A DNA stretch of 18,460 nt, taken from assembly GCA_946647055.1 (NCBI GenBank), contig CAMPCT010000017.1:1-18460 (forward strand), written 5' to 3'. Each line of letters begins with the position of its first letter. Positions within the stretch are counted from its first letter, which is position 1. Of this stretch, positions 15,987 through 18,460 are shown in pieces. The notes below the pieces were generated by a model that saw only the letters and a program-made list of their open reading frames with translations, searched no databases and was not told where the DNA came from. The position numbers were made by a program, and so were the translations under genes. This DNA comes from an uncultured Atopobium sp. (lineage in GTDB: Bacteria > Actinomycetota > Coriobacteriia > Coriobacteriales > Atopobiaceae).

Positions 15987-16015
15987 CCTACCGGCTTCCT
16001 GCCCCGGGCGAGGCC

Positions 16016-18208
16016 TTACTCGATGGCGTCGACCTGGTAGATGAGGCGCACCGAGCTGGTCTGGCCGTCGGCCACGCCCGAGAAGTTGTCGTAGTCGCGT
16101 GCGGCCCCCGAGATGGCGTCGATGCGCTCACCAAGGCCCCCGATGCGCGAGTCGAGCTCGTCGGCGAGCCTGGACACGCCCTCCTCGTCAAACTGGCTGA
16201 TCCCGCTGGTCAGCTGGTCGGCGCCCGTTGCGGCGGCACCCATGCCCTGCGCGAGGGCCGTGGTGCCCTGGTGCAACGCCGAGATGCCCTCGGCCGCCGC
16301 GGGAAGGCTCTGCCCCAACGTCGAGAGCGCGGCGGCGAGGTCGGCCACGCTGCCCTTGTGCTGCGTGATGCCGCTCGACATCTGGCCCATGCCGCTACTC
16401 AGGTCGGCGGCGCTTCCCGATGCGTCACCCAGCGCACCGGCGGCTCCGGCAAGCCCGCCCTGGAGGGAGGATGCGCCGGCGGATGCCTGGTCGAGGCCAT
16501 CAGCCGCCCCCTCGAGCTGCCCCGAGACCGTCGAGGTGTCCGCCGAGATGCCCTCGACGGCCGTCTGCGCGTCATCGAGCGCATCGCTTGCCTCGCCAAG
16601 GCTGGTCCCCGCAGCATCGAGCCGCTCTGCCGCGGCGTCCAGGGCATCGGCGGCCTCCTCGGCCGTCGACGCGTAGTCGGTGAGGGACCCAGACGAGACC
16701 TCTCCCAGCTGTGCCTGCGCGGCCTCGATGGCGGCGACCTGCTCGGGAGTCATGCCCTCTGTCTCGATGGCATCGAGCGTGGCCTTGGCCTCCTGCGCCG
16801 CCTGTGCCTGGGCAGCGAGTCCGGACGCCTCGCCAGCTGCCGCCTCGTAGGCGGCCGCGGCGGCGCGCGCGGCCTCTGCCGCGGCGCTGACCTCGTCGGA
16901 GCTGACGGCATCCGTTGCGGACGCCACGTCCTGCCGCGCGTCGTCGATGGCGTCGAGCGCCGCCTGACGTGACGTGGACACGTCGTTTGCGATGGCACTC
17001 AGCCCCTCGTTCGCGCTGCGCACGACGGCGGCTATACCGCTGATGCCCTCGGCGAGGTTGCCTGCCGACGATGAGGCATCGCCAATGCCCTGCTGGATCT
17101 GTCCCAGGCCAGCGGAGAGGGCCGAGGCACCCTGAGCCGCCTGTGCCGTGCCCGCCTCGAGCTGGTTGACGAGGTCGGTGAGCTGGGTCGCTCCCTCCGT
17201 GAGCGCGGAGGCGTCGCCCATCTGGGCGAACGACCCCTCGAACTCCGCCATGCCCGCGTCCACCGCGTCGGCGCCGGCCTTGAGCCGATCGAGCCCGTCC
17301 GCGAGCTGTCCGGCGCCACCTTCCAGCGCGCCCATGGCCTCGTGCATGGCGTCCATGGCCTCGGTGACCTCGCCCAGGTCGAGCTCGCCCTCGTCGAGGT
17401 CGGACAGGAGGTCGGGCGTCACGAGGGTGAGGGTCTTGCCCAGCTTGAAGTCGGTCACGTCGGCGGACACCTCGAAGTAGTCGGGGACGTCCAGGTCGTC
17501 GAGGTCGCTGCCCAGGCTCTCCTGGAGTCCCGGGAGCGCGTAGCCCACGACGACGAGGCTTCCCGCCTCCTCCATGATCCGCCCGTTGGTGACCGACACG
17601 TTCGTGAAGCGCTCGGGGTCGAGCGACATGCCCGTGATGGCAAGGAAGGGCGTGAACACGCGCTCGCTGTAGCCGTTGACGCGGGTCGTGCCGCGCGAGG
17701 AGTTCTCGTAGTCGTAGCGGATAGTGACGCGGCCGGAGGCCCCCAGGAGCTCCGTGGGGGAGACGGGCTGCCCGTCGAGCAGGTAGCTCACGCGCACTTG
17801 CAGGGGAGGCTCCTTCTGGGAGCTGCCCTCGTAGGCGACCTCGCCGCCGTCACAGGTCCAGGTGAGGGCACCGCTCGTGTCACGCGAGACGCTTGCACCG
17901 GGGGTCGTGGCCTCGATGTCCGTGAGGTCGCTCTCGTCCGTCAGGGTCGTGGCGCCAGCTCTGTTGGACAGCCTTGCCTCGACCTCGACCGAGCTCACCT
18001 GCCCCGTGGCATCCGCATAGACCCAGACGGTCTCGACCTTGTCGGGCGTGGCCTCGGACTGGGTCTGCACCTGTGGCTCCGCCCACGCGATGGTGGGGGA
18101 GGGGGCAAGCGTGGCGGGAGCCGTGACGAGCGAGACGGCCAGCGCCGCGGTGATCGGTGCGCGGATGACGGTGCGAAGGGGGACGAGGTAGGAGCTTGTT
18201 CCGGGCAT
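16016..18208 (-). CDS. Secreted xxxLxxG heptad-repeat coiled-coil protein (YhgE/Pip-like)
   Basis: The 730-residue product has a signal peptide with a likely cut after AWA (residue 43). A roughly 230-residue beta-rich domain follows (about 44-275; includes VRVSYLLDGQ and IRYDYENSSRGTTRV). Residues about 275-690 are alanine- and glycine-rich heptad segments such as GGAGQLADGLDRLKAGAD and GASALSAGLGQIQQGI, the xxxLxxG pattern also seen in YhgE/Pip-type proteins and in extracytoplasmic domains of some large exporters. Residues about 410-500 are nearly pure alanine-rich helix. There is no C-terminal membrane segment or sorting signal, so the coiled coil appears free outside the membrane. ATG 18208 follows GAGAGG. 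It faces the ABC/FtsX unit, suggesting a functional partnership, and no other family assignment is supported. Confidence 0.8.
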   Translation of the reverse strand: MPGTSSYLVPLRTVIRAPITAALAVSLVTAPATLAPSPTIAWAEPQVQTQSEATPDKVETVWVYADATGQVSSVEVEARLSNRAGATTLTDESDLTDIEATTPGASVSRDTSGALTWTCDGGEVAYEGSSQKEPPLQVRVSYLLDGQPVSPTELLGASGRVTIRYDYENSSRGTTRVNGYSERVFTPFLAITGMSLDPERFTNVSVTNGRIMEEAGSLVVVGYALPGLQESLGSDLDDLDVPDYFEVSADVTDFKLGKTLTLVTPDLLSDLDEGELDLGEVTEAMDAMHEAMGALEGGAGQLADGLDRLKAGADAVDAGMAEFEGSFAQMGDASALTEGATQLTDLVNQLEAGTAQAAQGASALSAGLGQIQQGIGDASSSAGNLAEGISGIAAVVRSANEGLSAIANDVSTSRQAALDAIDDARQDVASATDAVSSDEVSAAAEAARAAAAAYEAAAGEASGLAAQAQAAQEAKATLDAIETEGMTPEQVAAIEAAQAQLGEVSSGSLTDYASTAEEAADALDAAAERLDAAGTSLGEASDALDDAQTAVEGISADTSTVSGQLEGAADGLDQASAGASSLQGGLAGAAGALGDASGSAADLSSGMGQMSSGITQHKGSVADLAAALSTLGQSLPAAAEGISALHQGTTALAQGMGAAATGADQLTSGISQFDEEGVSRLADELDSRIGGLGERIDAISGAARDYDNFSGVADGQTSSVRLIYQVDAIE

Positions 18209-18225
18209 GATGCGCCTCTCAGTTG

Positions 18226-18280
18226 ACTAGTAGTTCGATATGTCTAACTCAGCTGAAAGAGTTTACCACTACTAACTATC
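18226..18280 (-). promoter_or_regulatory. Control region of the coiled-coil gene with inverted repeats
   Basis: An AT-rich patch upstream of the coiled-coil gene holds TAGTAGT (18228-18234) and its inverse ACTACTA (18268-18274). Between them, at 18249-18256, is the palindrome TCAGCTGA. On the coding strand it also contains ACATATCGAA (18243-18234), a 9-of-10 match to ACATATCAAA in the dyad before the ABC ATPase. No confident -10/-35 pair can be picked. It is a candidate operator region. Confidence 0.45.
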
Positions 18281-18319
18281 GAGAGAAAGAACGGGGCGTC
18301 CCCATGTGGAGACGCCCCG
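18281..18319 (-). terminator. Intrinsic terminator of the rightmost leftward gene
   Basis: Read leftward, CGGGGCGTC (18311-18319 on this strand) pairs perfectly with GACGCCCCG (18292-18300). The loop is 10 bases with three further potential pairs. TTCTTTCTCTC follows the stem. It lies 23 bases after the stop codon of the gene at the right edge and insulates the coiled-coil gene from it. Confidence 0.75.
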
Positions 18320-18342
18320 AGACGTTCGCTATGCCTGAGCCG

Positions 18343-18460
18343 CTACTCCTTGCTGCGCTTGACCTCGTCGGCGGCGAGCATCTGCGTGAACATGGACTGC
18401 GTGCCCTCGAAGTCGTTGGGCAGGATGACCGTGGAGGCGCCGCGCTGCGCATACTCCTCC
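18343..18460 (-). CDS. C-terminal fragment of an unidentified protein (possibly SPFH/band-7)
   Basis: Only the last 38 codons and the stop are visible, reading leftward from beyond the right edge. The product ends in EEYAQRGASTVILPNDFEGT, then QSMFTQMLAADEVKRSKE. A short ST-V-ILP strand followed by a helix near the C-terminus is seen in some SPFH/stomatin-type membrane-scaffold proteins, which is the reason for the tentative family call. A fragment this short cannot settle it. It is transcribed in the same direction as the coiled-coil gene but separated by a terminator. Confidence 0.4.
   Translation of the reverse strand, partial: EEYAQRGASTVILPNDFEGTQSMFTQMLAADEVKRSKE

Noticed and set aside
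15987..16015. Bidirectional terminator between the convergent permease and coiled-coil genes
   Set aside because: Only a 4-bp GCCT/AGGC pairing and a CCCGGG palindrome can be found, with no T-run on either strand.

Overview
The window is uniformly GC-rich with dense, tightly packed genes. Its content (AddAB recombination nuclease, a DUF5648 secreted protein, a large two-domain FtsX permease and a secreted heptad-repeat coiled-coil protein) suggests an actinobacterium of the class Coriobacteriia, most likely near Olsenella/Atopobiaceae. That placement comes from protein style and codon use, not from a marker gene. I see no rRNA, tRNA, CRISPR array, phage gene or transposase.

Left part (1-2572): the N-terminal part of a membrane protein, possibly a CPBP-type protease, reads leftward off the window. 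Divergent from it, a TATAAT-type promoter drives a two-gene unit. This encodes an HD-domain phosphohydrolase with a full six-position metal-ligand set, then a two-HKD cardiolipin synthase two bases later. Directly after the synthase stop codon lies a compact mosaic of four 15-nt repeat units.

Middle part (2573-10510): addB and addA, two bases apart, encode the two subunits of a helicase-nuclease for double-strand break repair. Both carry an intact PD-(D/E)XK nuclease, but only AddA has helicase motifs. Close behind is a cyclophilin-like (DUF3830-like) protein with an acidic linker and a lysine tail, closed by a strong intrinsic terminator.

Accessory stretch (10511-12629): a 340-base gene-poor gap holds two related palindromes and possibly a structured leader. 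It precedes a secreted protein with an unrecognised N-terminal region of about 430 residues after the signal peptide and three DUF5648 repeats.

Right part (12630-18460): an AT-rich patch with a 49-bp concentric dyad precedes an ABC ATPase and an 845-residue FtsX-type permease. Facing it is a secreted 730-residue xxxLxxG-type coiled-coil protein. The two control regions share a 9-of-10 match (ACATATC-R-AA) inside or beside inverted repeats. This suggests one export or envelope module under one regulator whose gene is not in the window. Its substrate is unknown. The window ends in the C-terminal 38 codons of another leftward gene, followed by its terminator.

The most interesting candidates are the ABC/FtsX/coiled-coil module with its shared control sites, the two unrelated families of small palindromic repeats, and the lysine-tailed cyclophilin-like protein. 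None can be called a new system from sequence reading alone.
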